A stretch of DNA of 64,000 nucleotides from Actinomadura alba (lineage in GTDB: Bacteria > Actinomycetota > Actinomycetes > Streptosporangiales > Streptosporangiaceae), in the NCBI RefSeq assembly GCF_014323705.1, contig NZ_JABVEC010000012.1, forward strand, positions 1 to 64,000, in the 5' to 3' direction. Of the stretch, positions 25,185 to 34,965 are shown piece after piece; within the stretch, counting starts at the first letter, position 1, and each line of letters opens with the position of its first letter. The translations under genes were made by a program, and so were the position numbers. The notes under the pieces were generated by a model, which worked only from the letters and a program-made list of their open reading frames with translations, searched no databases and had not been told where the DNA came from.

Positions 25185-25234
25185 CACTATGTCTACCAGT
25201 CCGTCACCATCCGTGACGGACTGGAGACATAGTG
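25185..25234. terminator. 22-bp hairpin with one bulge
   Basis: Arms 25185-25207 and 25213-25234 pair over 22 bases with a single bulged A and a 5-base loop (CATCC). Longer than a usual terminator; it sits at the end of decayed DNA, about 120 bases from the 3' end of the convergent SARP gene. The rest of 25157-25355 holds no gene. Confidence 0.6.
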
Positions 25235-25355
25235 TCTAACGCTCCCTGTTGACCTCCCGAGCCAAGATCGTTCTCATCAATAGCGGCTGTCCGCCGGTTC
25301 CTCACCCCAGGTCTTCCTCGGCCATGCTGACCTTCTCGCGGACGGGAGCGAGTTG

Positions 25356-28300
25356 TTATGCGAAGGTCTGGACCACCTGGTCCGTGCTCAGGCGCGTGCC
25401 CTGCTCGAACTCGGCGGTGAACGCCGTATCTTCCAGCGCGTCGCGCAAGGTCGCGGTGATGCGGTTAACATCGCCTTGTTCGGCGGGTGGCAGGGGCGCG
25501 TTGACCGAGGTGCGCAGTGTCGCGGCGGCGCCCAGCAGGCGGGCCGCGTGTGGCGCGTCTGAGGTGGTGAGTGCCCCCGCCAGTCCTTCGAAGGCGAGGG
25601 CCACCGCCCTGGGGTCGCCGATCGCGCGGGCCGAGGCCAGGCTGTCCAGGTGTAGCTTCAGAGCGGTTTCGGGATCGCCGCGCTGTTCGGCGGCGAAGCC
25701 CAGCTCGGCCAGGACCAGGGCCAGGCCGGGCTCTCCTTCCACTCCGCGCAGCCAATCGACCCACTTGGTCAGGTGCGTCTCGGCCAGTTCCGGTTCGCCC
25801 CGGCGGCGCGCGCTCAGCGCCAGTCCCATCTCGGCGAAGTGCTCGGCGACCTTGTTCGATTGCTCCGCGGCCAGGCGCATCGCCTGCTCGTGGTGGGCGT
25901 CGGCGGCGGCGAAGTCGCCGGTCAGAAGGGCGATCCGGCCGAGCCCGGAGCGCCGGAACGACGCCTCGCTCCACAGGGACAGTTCCTCGGCCATACGCAG
26001 GCCCTCGCGATGCAGCCGGGCCGCCCCGGGATAGTCGCCGGCGATCTCGGCCAGTTCGGCGAGCGTGTTGGTGGCTTTCACCTGGCCCCAGCGATCGCCG
26101 AGCGCCCGGAACAGGGCGTTGCTCTCTGCGGCGTCGTGGTGGGCGGCGGCGAGGTCGCCCCGGGCTCGGGCGATCGTGGCCCGCAGGCTCAGCGCGGCGG
26201 CCAGGCCCCAGCGGTCGTCCAGTTCGCGAAAGCCGTCGAGGGCTTGTTCGAGCAAGGTGGAGGTGGCGGTCAGGTCGGTGAAGCCGCGGTGGGCGTAGCT
26301 CAGGAACCATCGGGCCCGCGCCCGCTCGCCGGGGTCGGCGATCGTCTCGTACGCGGCGTCCGCCGAGCGGGCGTCCGGGTCGGCGCCGCCGCTCATCAGG
26401 AGCGCCACACCGGCCCGCCAGGCGGCGGCTCGGGCGTCGTCGCGCACGCCCAGTGCCAGGTCGAGCGCGCGGCGGGCCTCGGCCATGCGGCCTCGCAGGA
26501 GCCAGTACCAGGTGAGCGCGTTGACGAGTCGGACGGCCGCGCCGTCGGCGAGGCGGACCGCCGTGTCGAGGGCGGCGCGCAGGCTGGCCCATTCGCGGTC
26601 GAGGCGTTCCAGCCACGGCCGCTGGTCGCGGCCGTACAGGTGCGGCGCGGCGCGTTCGGCCAACTCGGTGTAATAGCGCAGGTGGCGGCCAGCGATCTCG
26701 TCATGCTCACCGGCTTCCCGCAGACGCTGGAGGCAGTATTCGCGTACGGACTCCAGCAGGTGGTAGCGGGGGCCGTCCGGATTGTCGGTCATGACCACCA
26801 GCGAGCGGTCCACCAGACGGGCCAGCACGTCTATCCCGTCCAGTGCTGCGACGTCCTCGGCCGCGGCCAGCGTGCAGCCGTCGGGGTGGACGCTGAGCCT
26901 GCGCAGGGCCACGCGTTCGGGCTCGGACAGCAGCTCCCAGCTCCAGTCGATCATTCCCCGGAGCGTGCGCTGCCGGGCGGGGGCGCCGCGGCGGCCCGCG
27001 ACGAGCACGTCGAATCGGTCGTCGAGGCGGGCGGCAAGCTCGTGCACTCCGAGCGCGCGCACGCGGGCGGCGGCCAGCTCCAGCGCGAGCGGGATCCCGT
27101 CCAGGCGCCGGCAGATCGCTGCCACCGCCGCCATGTTGCCGGGGTCGAGCGCGAAGCCGGGCGCCGCGGCGGCGGCCCGGGTCACGAAGAGGTCGATGGC
27201 GGCGAAGCGGCGCAGGCCGGCGGGTTCGGCGGCGGGTCCGGGAAGCTCCAGGGGAGGTACGGTCCAGAGCACCTCGCCGGGGATGGCAAGGGGTTCCTGG
27301 CTGGTGATGAGGATGCGCAGGCCGGGCGCTGCCTGCAGCAGCGTCTCGGCCAGCACGGCGACGGACTCGACGACGTGCTCGCAGTTGTCCAGCACGAGCA
27401 GCAGGCTCCTGCCGCGCAGCGCGTCGGCCAGCCGCGCCGGCGGATCGCTGTGGGTTGCCTCGTCGTCGCGGATCCCGAGGGCGGTAGCGGCGAGTCCGGC
27501 CACCGACGTCGGGGAATCGCCGGAGGCGCGGTCCAGGCCGGCCAGCTCCACCAGCCAGGCGCCGTCGGCGAAACCGTCCGCCGACTCGCGGGCGACCGTG
27601 AGCGCGAGTCGGGTCTTGCCCACCCCGCCCGCTCCCGTGAGCGTGACCAGCCAGCCCGACCGCAGCAGCGTACACACCTGGGCGACCGCCTCCCCTCGGC
27701 CGATGAGCTCAGTCAGGGCCGCAGGCAGATTGGTGCGGGGACGTGCCGGGACGGCGACCTCGTCCGGCGCCGGCCCGTCCAGCGCTGGATCGTGCCGCAG
27801 GATGGCCTGGTGCAGGGCCACGAGTTCAGGGCCGGGGTCAAGGCCGAGTTCGTCGGCCAGCCGCGTGCGCAGCCCGGCGTAGCCCTCCAGTGCCTCGCCC
27901 TGCCGCCCAGCCCGGTAGAGAACACGCATGTGCAGGACGCGCAGCCGTTCACGCAGCGGGTGACGGCCCACCAGCTCGCCCAGCTCGCCCGCCAGCCCGG
28001 CATGCTCGCCGAGCTCCAGCCGCGCCTGCGCGTGATCCTCCAGCGCGGCTAGGCGCTCCTCCTCCAGCCGCGCCGCGACCGGCCTAGCGAAGTCCTCGTC
28101 GGCGAAGTCGGCGTACGCGGGTCCCCGCCACAACGCCAGCGCGCCGGCCAGCAGGCCCGCCCGCTCCCGTACGTCACTCGTCCTGCGGGCTCGCGCGACC
28201 AGAGATGCGAACCGGTCCGCGTCCACCTGCCCGGGATCTGCCCGCAGCAGGTACCCCGGCGGCTGCGACACCACGAGGCCGCGTCCGCCCGGCTCGGCGT

Positions 28301-28526
28301 CCTCCAAGGCGCGGCGTAGCTGGGACACCCGGGTCTGCAAGGTGCCGGTCGGGTTGCGCGGCAGCCGCCCGGCCCACAGGTCGTCGATCAACCGGTCGGC
28401 CGAGACGGGATCGCCCTCGGATGCGAGCAGATCGGCCAGCAGCGCGCGCACCTTCGCCTCGCCGATGCGTACCTGCGTGCCGTCGGCCGTCCAGACGGCC
28501 AGCGGGCCGAGCACCCCGAAACGCAC
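25356..28526 (-). CDS. AfsR/SARP-family regulator with ATPase and TPR domains
   Basis: A 1056-residue regulator. Residues 1-95 form an OmpR-type winged helix, about 100-245 a bacterial transcriptional activation domain (BTAD), about 270-560 a STAND ATPase (Walker A GAGGVGKTRLAL near 300; LLLVLDNCEHV as Walker B), and 640-1000 tetratricopeptide-like repeats. This layout matches large AfsR relatives that activate secondary-metabolite or stress genes. It is divergent from the oxidoreductase gene at 28632 with a 105-base gap, so that gene and the next are the likely targets; no biosynthetic cluster is adjacent. Confidence 0.88.
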   Translation of the reverse strand: MRFGVLGPLAVWTADGTQVRIGEAKVRALLADLLASEGDPVSADRLIDDLWAGRLPRNPTGTLQTRVSQLRRALEDAEPGGRGLVVSQPPGYLLRADPGQVDADRFASLVARARRTSDVRERAGLLAGALALWRGPAYADFADEDFARPVAARLEEERLAALEDHAQARLELGEHAGLAGELGELVGRHPLRERLRVLHMRVLYRAGRQGEALEGYAGLRTRLADELGLDPGPELVALHQAILRHDPALDGPAPDEVAVPARPRTNLPAALTELIGRGEAVAQVCTLLRSGWLVTLTGAGGVGKTRLALTVARESADGFADGAWLVELAGLDRASGDSPTSVAGLAATALGIRDDEATHSDPPARLADALRGRSLLLVLDNCEHVVESVAVLAETLLQAAPGLRILITSQEPLAIPGEVLWTVPPLELPGPAAEPAGLRRFAAIDLFVTRAAAAAPGFALDPGNMAAVAAICRRLDGIPLALELAAARVRALGVHELAARLDDRFDVLVAGRRGAPARQRTLRGMIDWSWELLSEPERVALRRLSVHPDGCTLAAAEDVAALDGIDVLARLVDRSLVVMTDNPDGPRYHLLESVREYCLQRLREAGEHDEIAGRHLRYYTELAERAAPHLYGRDQRPWLERLDREWASLRAALDTAVRLADGAAVRLVNALTWYWLLRGRMAEARRALDLALGVRDDARAAAWRAGVALLMSGGADPDARSADAAYETIADPGERARARWFLSYAHRGFTDLTATSTLLEQALDGFRELDDRWGLAAALSLRATIARARGDLAAAHHDAAESNALFRALGDRWGQVKATNTLAELAEIAGDYPGAARLHREGLRMAEELSLWSEASFRRSGLGRIALLTGDFAAADAHHEQAMRLAAEQSNKVAEHFAEMGLALSARRRGEPELAETHLTKWVDWLRGVEGEPGLALVLAELGFAAEQRGDPETALKLHLDSLASARAIGDPRAVALAFEGLAGALTTSDAPHAARLLGAAATLRTSVNAPLPPAEQGDVNRITATLRDALEDTAFTAEFEQGTRLSTDQVVQTFA

Positions 28527-28631
28527 AACCGTCAGGTTAGACGACTTCGGACGGGCCTAAAGCGACCCCGCAGAAAACCCAAAGCGCCGCGGGCCAGGCT
28601 GAAGCACATCACTTCGATGAAAGGACCGACG

Positions 28632-29636
28632 ATGAGTATCCATCGTGAGATCCGCCTTGCCTCTCGCCCCTTCGGCGAGCCGGGACCGGAGAACTTCGAG
28701 CTGGCCGAGGTGGCGGTGCCGGAGCCCGGCGCGGGCCAGATCCTGGTCCGCAACACCTGGATGTCGGTCGACCCGTACATGCGGGGCCGGATGGACGACC
28801 GCGAGTCTTATATAGCGCCGTTCGAGGTCGGCGCCGCGCTGGAGGGCAGCGCGATCGGCGAGGTGATCGCCTCCCGGGCCGCGCAGGTCCCGGTCGGGGC
28901 GACGGTCTCGCACTTCCTGGGATGGCGGGAGTACGCCGTCCTGGACGCCGCCGCCGCGACCGTCGTCGACACGGGGCTCGCCCGCCCCCAGGACTACCTG
29001 GGCGCGCTCGGCCCGACCGGCATGACCGCCTACCTCGCCGTCACCCGGATCGCGCCGGTCGAGCCCGGCGACGTGGTCTTCGTCTCCGGCGCCGCCGGGG
29101 CGGTCGGCAGCGTCGCCGGCCAGCTCGCCCGCAAGCTGGGCGCGGCCAAGGTGATCGGCTCGGCCGGAGGACCCGAGAAGACCAAGAAGATCGTCGAGGA
29201 CTTCGGATTCGACGCCGCCATCGACTACCGCGTCGGCTCGCTGGCCGAGCGGCTCACCGAGCTCGCCCCCGAGGGCATCGACGTGTACGTCGACAACGTC
29301 GGCGGCGACCACCTGCAGGCCGCCATCAGCGCGCTGAAGGTCCACGGCAAGGCCGCCCTGGTCGGGATGATCAGCCAGTACAACGCCACGGAGCCGGTTC
29401 CCGGCCCGAGCAACCTATACGACGTGGTCACCAAACGGCTGACCCTGCGGGGCGTGCTGGTGACCGACCACCCCGACGTCTTGCCCGAGTACCTCGCCAA
29501 GGCCGCGTCCTGGCTCACCGACGGCAACCTGCGCACTGAGGAGACCGTGGTGGAGGGCCTCGACCAGGCGCCGGGCGCCTTCCTCGGCGTGCTGCGCGGT
29601 GCCAACACCGGCAAGATGCTGGTCCGCCTGGTGTGA
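28632..29636 (+). CDS. NADP-dependent oxidoreductase (CurA/PTGR-type MDR)
   Basis: A 334-residue zinc-free medium-chain reductase of the curcumin/prostaglandin reductase group: VDPYMRGRM near residue 50, GPTGMTAYLAV (about 133-143), and the Rossmann loop VSGAAGAVGSVAGQLARKLG (about 154-173). The ATG at 28632 sits 6 bases after AAAGGA; the ATG five codons upstream overlaps that site and is less likely. It reduces alkenals or enones with NADPH. The PNPOx-like gene follows after 10 bases, probably in one transcript controlled by the divergent SARP regulator. Confidence 0.86.
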   Translation: MSIHREIRLASRPFGEPGPENFELAEVAVPEPGAGQILVRNTWMSVDPYMRGRMDDRESYIAPFEVGAALEGSAIGEVIASRAAQVPVGATVSHFLGWREYAVLDAAAATVVDTGLARPQDYLGALGPTGMTAYLAVTRIAPVEPGDVVFVSGAAGAVGSVAGQLARKLGAAKVIGSAGGPEKTKKIVEDFGFDAAIDYRVGSLAERLTELAPEGIDVYVDNVGGDHLQAAISALKVHGKAALVGMISQYNATEPVPGPSNLYDVVTKRLTLRGVLVTDHPDVLPEYLAKAASWLTDGNLRTEETVVEGLDQAPGAFLGVLRGANTGKMLVRLV

Positions 29637-29646
29637 AGGAGAGACT

Positions 29647-30078
29647 ATGTCCACGCTCATGACCATCGCCGAACGCGAGACGTTCCTGGCCGGCACGCAC
29701 ATCGGAATGCTCAGTGTCCCCGACAGGCACGCCTCGCTCCTTATCCCGATCTGGTACGCCTACACCGAGGGTGGTGAGATCCGGATCAGCACCCCGTCCG
29801 GCAGCCGCAAGCTGGGCCTGATCCAGGAGGCCGGCTACGTGGGCTTTGCCGTGCAACAGGAAGAGATGCCGTACAAGTTCGTCTCCATCGACGGACCGGT
29901 GACCGCCTACGAGCCGACTGACCCGGAAGAATACCGGCGATGGGCGATCCGATACCTGGGACCCCTGAACGGCGAGCGGTTCTTCGCATCGATCAAGGAC
30001 GCGTTGTCATCGTGGATCACCATCCACATCCGGCCACAACGGTGGCGCACGTTCGACTTCGGCAAGGAGTTCGGCTGA
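29647..30078 (+). CDS. Pyridoxamine 5'-phosphate oxidase-like flavoprotein
   Basis: A 143-residue split-barrel protein. ATG 29647 follows AAGGAG; starts at 29599 and earlier overlap the reductase gene. LIPIWYAYTEGGEIRIST near residue 35 and the Trp-x-Thr-Phe-Asp tail match small PNPOx or F420/heme-binding split-barrel proteins of actinomycetes. Which cofactor it binds cannot be told by eye. Cotranscribed with the preceding reductase. Confidence 0.78.
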   Translation: MSTLMTIAERETFLAGTHIGMLSVPDRHASLLIPIWYAYTEGGEIRISTPSGSRKLGLIQEAGYVGFAVQQEEMPYKFVSIDGPVTAYEPTDPEEYRRWAIRYLGPLNGERFFASIKDALSSWITIHIRPQRWRTFDFGKEFG

Positions 30079-30254
30079 CCTTCGACGCACCTGAGGCCGC
30101 GACTCGCCTGGTTCGACACCCAGGTCCCCGGCCACGGATGCACGCCGAACACAGCTGACCCCAACCCTCACCCATCCGATAGCCGGAATCTTCTCGAAAC
30201 CCTGTGCCGTGCCAATATCCGCGCATCGGCTCTGAGCTGGGGTTTTGGATGATA

Positions 30255-30983
30255 CTAGGCTGCTCTCCGGTACTGGTTGATCAGGCCTCCGGCGACCTTA
30301 TGGCGCTGGATCCGGGCGGTCGTGTCGATCACTCGGCCGGGTTCGTGCAGCGGTGGCCTTTGGTCCCGGGACTGATGCGGACGATGATCGTTATAGTGCC
30401 GCTCGTAATCGGCGAGCACCTTACGCAAATGCTGTGCGCCGTAGATCAGCAGATGGTCCAGGCACTCGCGCCGTAGCGTCCCGACGAATCGCTCCGCATA
30501 GCAGTTCGCCCGAGGCGCCCGGGATGGGGTCTTGATGATCCGGATGCCGGTACCGGTGAACACCTCATCAAAGACTCCAGAGAACTTGCCATCGCGGTCC
30601 CGGATATCCGCCGCCATGCGTACGACGAGGTCACGTACCTCCTTGGGGATGGGCGGGCGACCGGACCGGTTCGGATACCTCCAGTGCCGCTTGACCAGCC
30701 TGCGGTGCCAGGCCAGCAGCGTGCGCGGTGTCACGATCCGATACGCCCGAAGCCGTCTCGGAAGGTGGCGCGTGAGCGCGGCCAGGATCGCCCGATCAGC
30801 CCAGTCCGGCTTGGGATGAGCAACGTGGCGGCGCAAGATCGCCATCTCATGCCGCAACACGAGAATTTCCACGTCCTTGGAAGAACCACTGCGGGTCAGC
30901 AACACCAGCCATCCCAGCGCCCGGACAAAGATCAGATACAGCAGACGGAAGCACACGACGGGCGAGGATAAACCCCAGGTCAA
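30255..30983 (-). pseudogene. Internally deleted IS transposase
   Basis: A 242-codon open frame related to integrase-core transposases of about 350 residues. The N-terminal part (LVLRHEMAILRRHV; TLLAWHRRLVKRHWRYP) runs to RDLVVRMAAD and then jumps to IRDRDGKFSGVFDEVF, skipping roughly 110 residues that should include the HTH_21 region and the first catalytic Asp. The rest (GIRIIKTPSRAPRANCYAER, then the C-terminus INQYRRAA) is intact. The deletion is in frame, so a protein could be made, but it should be inactive. Confidence 0.75.
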
Positions 30984-31038
30984 CCACCCTGAACGAGTTC
31001 TGGCACCGCACAGGCCGACTGTCCGGGCACGTGGATCG

Positions 31039-31539
31039 TCAGAACGTGCCGAAGAAGCGATGCCACCAACTGGCCTGCTGGACGTGCCAGGGTAGTTGGC
31101 TCGGCCCTTCGTAGTCGCGCTCCAGCAGTTCTTCAGGAACTACCGCATATCCGAGATCGACCAACGCTTGATTGATTTTGGTGAGATCGGCGGCATCCAA
31201 CTCGCCCTCCGCTTGGGCGTCATCCGTACCCAAGAAGGCTCCAGGGTTGTCAGCAGAGACAAGGGCAAGGGGTCCGAACTTGCTCACGCAGACCACGATC
31301 CGGGTCCCGCACACGGTTGCTTCCGCAGGTACGGTGACACGCCCGTACTCGCTGGAGTCCTGGGTGTCTTGTTCGGTGGCGCATCGAGCTGCGAAGTCGC
31401 CCTCAAGCCGTGCCACCAGGCCGCTGAACAGCACGCGGGTCTCGCTGTGATCGTAATCTCGCGGCCACTCCAGCCACTCCGGATCATCGAGCTCACACAG
31501 CAACGCCAGCAACTCCGATTCGCGCTCAGTCACTCGCAC
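31039..31539 (-). CDS. Hypothetical protein, 166 residues
   Basis: Not recognised as a named family. Acidic, soluble, no signal or membrane segment; the first 75 residues are helical and Glu/Asp-rich, the middle is beta-rich (VCGTRIVVCVSKFGPLALV) and the tail is Trp/His-rich (WHVQQASWWHRFFG). Codon use is like genuine genes. It lies between a dead transposase and integrase debris. Confidence 0.6.
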   Translation of the reverse strand: MRVTERESELLALLCELDDPEWLEWPRDYDHSETRVLFSGLVARLEGDFAARCATEQDTQDSSEYGRVTVPAEATVCGTRIVVCVSKFGPLALVSADNPGAFLGTDDAQAEGELDAADLTKINQALVDLGYAVVPEELLERDYEGPSQLPWHVQQASWWHRFFGTF

Positions 31540-31639
31540 ATCTTGGCGCGACAGCCCCTAACCTCGCGAGCCCGATGGGTAGCGGGTCGGCGGCGGGACC
31601 GCCGTTCCCGTGACCGCCCGCAGCTGCTTGCCCAACGAT

Positions 31640-31879
31640 CGGGCGGCAGGGTGGAGCTGGACGGTTCGGGACTTGCGCGGGGGCGGAGCCTCGTAGCCTT
31701 TCCGGCGGACGGGCTGGTACCTGCCTGCCGAGCAGACCTCGACCACCCTCGACCGCTACACCCACGCCTCACGCGACCGGCACACCCGCGTACGCGGAGT
31801 ACTTGCTGACTTTTCGCTGACTTCCGCCCCTGATCAGGGTCCCAGTAACGACGAAGACCCCTCCGAGGAGGGGTCTTAG
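31640..31879 (+). pseudogene. Tyrosine integrase fragment 2 at tRNA-Val(CAC)
   Basis: Two pieces of an integrase gene reading toward the tRNA: 31643-31710 is the repeat shared with 24611-24678, and from about 31727 a frame encodes TSTTLDRYTHASRDRHTRV, the segment with the catalytic Tyr, then runs to a stop at 31877-31879. The stop lies 16 bases before the tRNA end, the normal place for an integrase next to its attachment site. The upstream catalytic region is missing. Confidence 0.6.
31855..31876. terminator. Short hairpin terminator
   Basis: AGACCCCTC (31855-31863), loop CGAG, GAGGGGTCT (31868-31876): a perfect 9-bp stem between the integrase remnant and the tRNA, able to end the tRNA transcript. 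Confidence 0.65.
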
Positions 31880-31894
31880 CTGGGGAAACGAGGG

Positions 31895-31966
31895 TGGGCG
31901 ATACTGGGTTCGAACCAGTGACCTCTTCGGTGTGAACGAAGCGCTCTCCCACTGAGCTAATCGCCC
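31895..31966 (-). tRNA. tRNA-Val (anticodon CAC)
   Basis: Complete cloverleaf on the minus strand: acceptor GGGCGAT/ATCGCCC, anticodon arm CTTCG-TTCACAC-CGAAG giving CAC, T arm CTGG-TTCGAAC-CCAG. No encoded CCA. It is the attachment target of the adjacent integrase relic. Confidence 0.92.
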
Positions 31967-32130
31967 CGGACGGTGCACCCTGCGGTGTTCCGTCGCTCGC
32001 CAAAGATTAGCGCATCCGCAGGTGTTCTCGCGCCGCAGTGACCGCCGGCCGCCGCGGATGGTGCCCGCCCCAGGCCTCTGAGCTCGGGTCGGTCACCTGG
32101 TGCGATCGGCTCCAACACCAGGGGAGATGA

Positions 32131-32586
32131 TCATTCCCACACTGCCATGAGGTCGGTGTTCCACGGAAGGTTGAATCCGTAAATGATCAAGTAGGCGGTC
32201 ACCGCGGCGCCGACGAGCAGGCCGAAGACCACGGCGATAATCTGGTTGCGCTTTCGAACCCGGGGGTCGAGAGCCTTCTCCTTGGCCTTCGCGGCCGCCT
32301 GCTTGGCCTTGTGCAGCGCGGTCTGGGCCCAGGCGAACTCGGTCGCCAGGATCGCCAGGCCGACGAAGATCGCAACCCAGCCCGGCCCGGGGGTCACCAT
32401 CATGACCAGACCGGCCACCAGCACGGTCGCTCCGACCGTGAAGACACCGATCTGCCAGGTGGTGTTCAGGAGGCGGTATCGGCGGACGAACTCGCGGAAC
32501 CGCTTGAAGCCGCGCGGTGGACCGTCGCCCTCCGGGTCCTGGGACTCGGATTCGACATCGACGTTTCTGTCATGGTTAATCGCCAC
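32131..32586 (-). CDS. PGPGW-motif membrane protein (TIGR02611 type)
   Basis: A 151-residue protein with an acidic/basic N-terminus, two hydrophobic segments separated by MVTPGPGWVAIFVG (the PGPGW signature, about 85-98), an Ala/Lys-rich amphipathic helix, and a further membrane helix near the C-terminus. Members are widespread single genes of unknown function in actinomycetes. Divergent from ssgB; no operon partner. Confidence 0.85.
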   Translation of the reverse strand: MAINHDRNVDVESESQDPEGDGPPRGFKRFREFVRRYRLLNTTWQIGVFTVGATVLVAGLVMMVTPGPGWVAIFVGLAILATEFAWAQTALHKAKQAAAKAKEKALDPRVRKRNQIIAVVFGLLVGAAVTAYLIIYGFNLPWNTDLMAVWE

Positions 32587-32919
32587 GATCTTTACCCTAT
32601 GTCAACGAAGCGGGCTCTTCAGAACTTCAAGGGGCCATTGCGCAACCAACGGATCAGCTTCGCACGTTACTCATCTCAAAGGCTACAGATCCGGCCCCGT
32701 GGCGGAGTTCAAGACCATCTCCGGAGTTGGATTGTCCGTCTTTGCCCAGGTCAAGACCCACTTGAGCTTACGTGAGATACGTCACATCCGGCGCCGGAGA
32801 CGGAATGTTCCCCCAACTGTTCTCAGTTACGCCTCATAGATCGCGGGGAGACCCGTGGAGGGAGCGAGTACTCATCGGAGCGCCCCGCCATGCGGGACCG
32901 ACGTCTGAAGGAAATGGCC
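32587..32919. other. Divergent intergenic region upstream of ssgB
   Basis: 333 bases without a gene. It must contain the promoters of the PGPGW gene and of ssgB, but no box stood out clearly enough to call. Confidence 0.4.
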
Positions 32920-33342
32920 ATGAACAGCAGCAGCACCACAGTCTCGGCCGAGTTTGGCCTTCGGCTCGTCGTTCCTGACAGTGCGGCCGTCCCCCTGCTC
33001 GCCTGCCTGGAGTACGCCGCCGACGACCCCTACGCGATCCGCATGTCGTTCTACGTCGGCAACGACGACCCGGTCGAATGGATCTTCGCTCGTGAGCTGC
33101 TGACCGTCGGAATCGTCCGCCAGGTCGGCGAAGGCGACGTTCAGGTGTGGCCCATGAGCCAGCAGAACGAGCATGCCCTGAACATCGCGCTGTCCTCACC
33201 TTTCGGCAACGCTCTCTTCGAGGTTCCGCTCCTGCCGCTCGCCGACTTCCTGCACCGCACGTACGAGATCGTGGCCGCCGGCCGTGAGACGGAGTTCATC
33301 GATATGGAGACCGAACTGGACGATCTGCTCTGGCCCTCTTGA
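32920..33342 (+). CDS. ssgB: SsgA/SsgB-family sporulation and cell-division regulator
   Basis: A 140-residue SsgA-like protein. Start ATG 32920 is chosen because AAGGA lies 7 bases upstream; the ATG at 32914 is too close. Family hallmarks: VSAEFGLRLVVPDSAAVPL near the start, DPYAIRMSFYVG (about 36-47) and WIFARELLTVGIVRQVGEGD (about 53-72). SsgB brings FtsZ to future septa in aerial hyphae of streptomycetes. Its short unfused form and sequence favour SsgB among the paralogues, so the organism probably sporulates. Confidence 0.85.
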   Translation: MNSSSTTVSAEFGLRLVVPDSAAVPLLACLEYAADDPYAIRMSFYVGNDDPVEWIFARELLTVGIVRQVGEGDVQVWPMSQQNEHALNIALSSPFGNALFEVPLLPLADFLHRTYEIVAAGRETEFIDMETELDDLLWPS

Positions 33343-33464
33343 TCACCGCCACGCCGCCTCGCGACCTCGCGACCTCGTGCGATGGTCGTACGGGCCGATG
33401 CGGCGTCACCGACGGCGTCTCCGGTGGCGTGAGGAGCCCGAGCCTCCCGCGTTCGGGAGGCGCG

Positions 33465-34868
33465 TCACTCGCTGAGGCGGGCGATGTGCCGCATCTTGTT
33501 CATGGCGTCCAGGGCGGCGACCTTGTACGACTCCGCGAGCGTCGGGTAGTTGAACACGGCGTCGACGAGATAGTCCACAGTGCCGCCGCAGCCCATCACG
33601 GCCTGGCCGATGTGAACCAACTCCGTGGCGCCGGTGCCGAACACATGCACGCCGAGCAGGCGGTGATCCTCGGGTGAGACGAGCAGCTTGAGCATTCCGT
33701 AGGAGTCTCCGATGATCTGGCCGCGGGCGAGTTCCCGGTAGCGCGAGACGCCGACCTCGAACGGAATGCTCGTCTTGGTCAGTTCGTCCTCGGTACGGCC
33801 GACAAAGCTGATCTCCGGAATCGTGTAGATCCCGATCGGCTGAAGCTCGTGCATGGCGTTGGCGGCCTCTCCGCACGCGTGCTGCGCCGCCAGCCGGCCC
33901 TGCTCCATGGACGTCGCCGCGAGCGACGGGAAGCCGATGACGTCCCCGACCGCGTAGACGTGGGGCACCTCCGTACGGAAGTACTCGTCGACGGAGATTC
34001 GGCCGCGACTGTCGGCGGTCAGTCCGGCCGCCTCCAGACCCAGCCCGGCGGTCATCCCGTGCCGTCCGGCGGAGTACATGACCATGTCCGCAGGGATCTT
34101 CTTACCGCTCTCGAGGATGGTGATGGCGCCGCGCGGGCGCCGCTCGACCGCCGCCACGGTCTCGCCGAACCGGAAGGTCACCGCGAGGTCGCGCAGGTGG
34201 TACTTCAGCGCCTCGACCACCTCGAGGTCGCAGAACTCCAGCATCCGCTCCCGCCGCTCGACAACGGTGACCTTGGTGCCGAGAGCGGCGAACATCGACG
34301 CGTACTCGATGCCGATCACCCCGGCACCCACGACGACCATGGACTCGGGTACCCGCTCGATCCGCAGGATGCCGTCGGAGTCGATGATCGTGTTCTCGTC
34401 GAACTCGACGCTGTCGGGCCGGGCCGGGCAGGTTCCCGTGGCGATGACGATCTTGTCTGCGGTGATCTTCTGCTCGCGGCCGGCGGGGTCGACCACGCCG
34501 ATCGTGTGCGGGTCGAGGAACCGGCCAGTACCGGCGACAACGCTCACGTGGTTGCGCGCGAGCTGGCTGCGGATCACGTCGACCTCGCGCCCGATGACGT
34601 GCTGCGTGCGCATGCCGAGGTCGGCGACCGTGATGTCGTCTTTGACGCGGTAGCTCTGGCCGTACAGGTCACGCTGGTTGAGACCGGTGAGGTAGAGCAC
34701 GGCCTCGCGGAGCGTCTTGGAGGGGATCGTGCCGGTGTTGATGCACACCCCGCCGATCATGTCCCGCCGATCGACGACCGCGACCCGGCGCCCCAGCTTG
34801 GCCGCCGCGATGGCCGCCTTCTGACCGCCGGGACCGGATCCGAGCACGATGAGATCGAAGTCTTTCAC
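33465..34868 (-). CDS. sthA: Soluble NAD(P)+ transhydrogenase
   Basis: A 467-residue flavoprotein of the pyridine nucleotide-disulfide reductase fold. FAD loop GSGPGG (10-15), NAD loop [17 protein letters not shown] and C-terminal dimerisation domain are present. In the redox segment ([17 protein letters not shown], about 39-55) the second Cys of the disulfide pair is Thr, which separates Si-specific SthA from lipoamide dehydrogenase. It balances NADPH and NADH in the cytoplasm. Single gene downstream of the TetR gene on the same strand. Confidence 0.9.
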   Translation of the reverse strand: MKDFDLIVLGSGPGGQKAAIAAAKLGRRVAVVDRRDMIGGVCINTGTIPSKTLREAVLYLTGLNQRDLYGQSYRVKDDITVADLGMRTQHVIGREVDVIRSQLARNHVSVVAGTGRFLDPHTIGVVDPAGREQKITADKIVIATGTCPARPDSVEFDENTIIDSDGILRIERVPESMVVVGAGVIGIEYASMFAALGTKVTVVERRERMLEFCDLEVVEALKYHLRDLAVTFRFGETVAAVERRPRGAITILESGKKIPADMVMYSAGRHGMTAGLGLEAAGLTADSRGRISVDEYFRTEVPHVYAVGDVIGFPSLAATSMEQGRLAAQHACGEAANAMHELQPIGIYTIPEISFVGRTEDELTKTSIPFEVGVSRYRELARGQIIGDSYGMLKLLVSPEDHRLLGVHVFGTGATELVHIGQAVMGCGGTVDYLVDAVFNYPTLAESYKVAALDAMNKMRHIARLSE

Positions 34869-34965
34869 GCCCCTCAGTGTGGCCGCCGGGGGGCGTGTCT
34901 TGAAGGCCCTTCATGTAACAAAGGCCCCACCGCGAACCGGCCGTACGGTGGCCGAAGCGTGATGA

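Noticed and set aside
25773-28052. 759-codon plus-strand open frame
   Set aside because: Antisense to the SARP regulator, compositionally biased (Gln, Arg, Gly), no domain.
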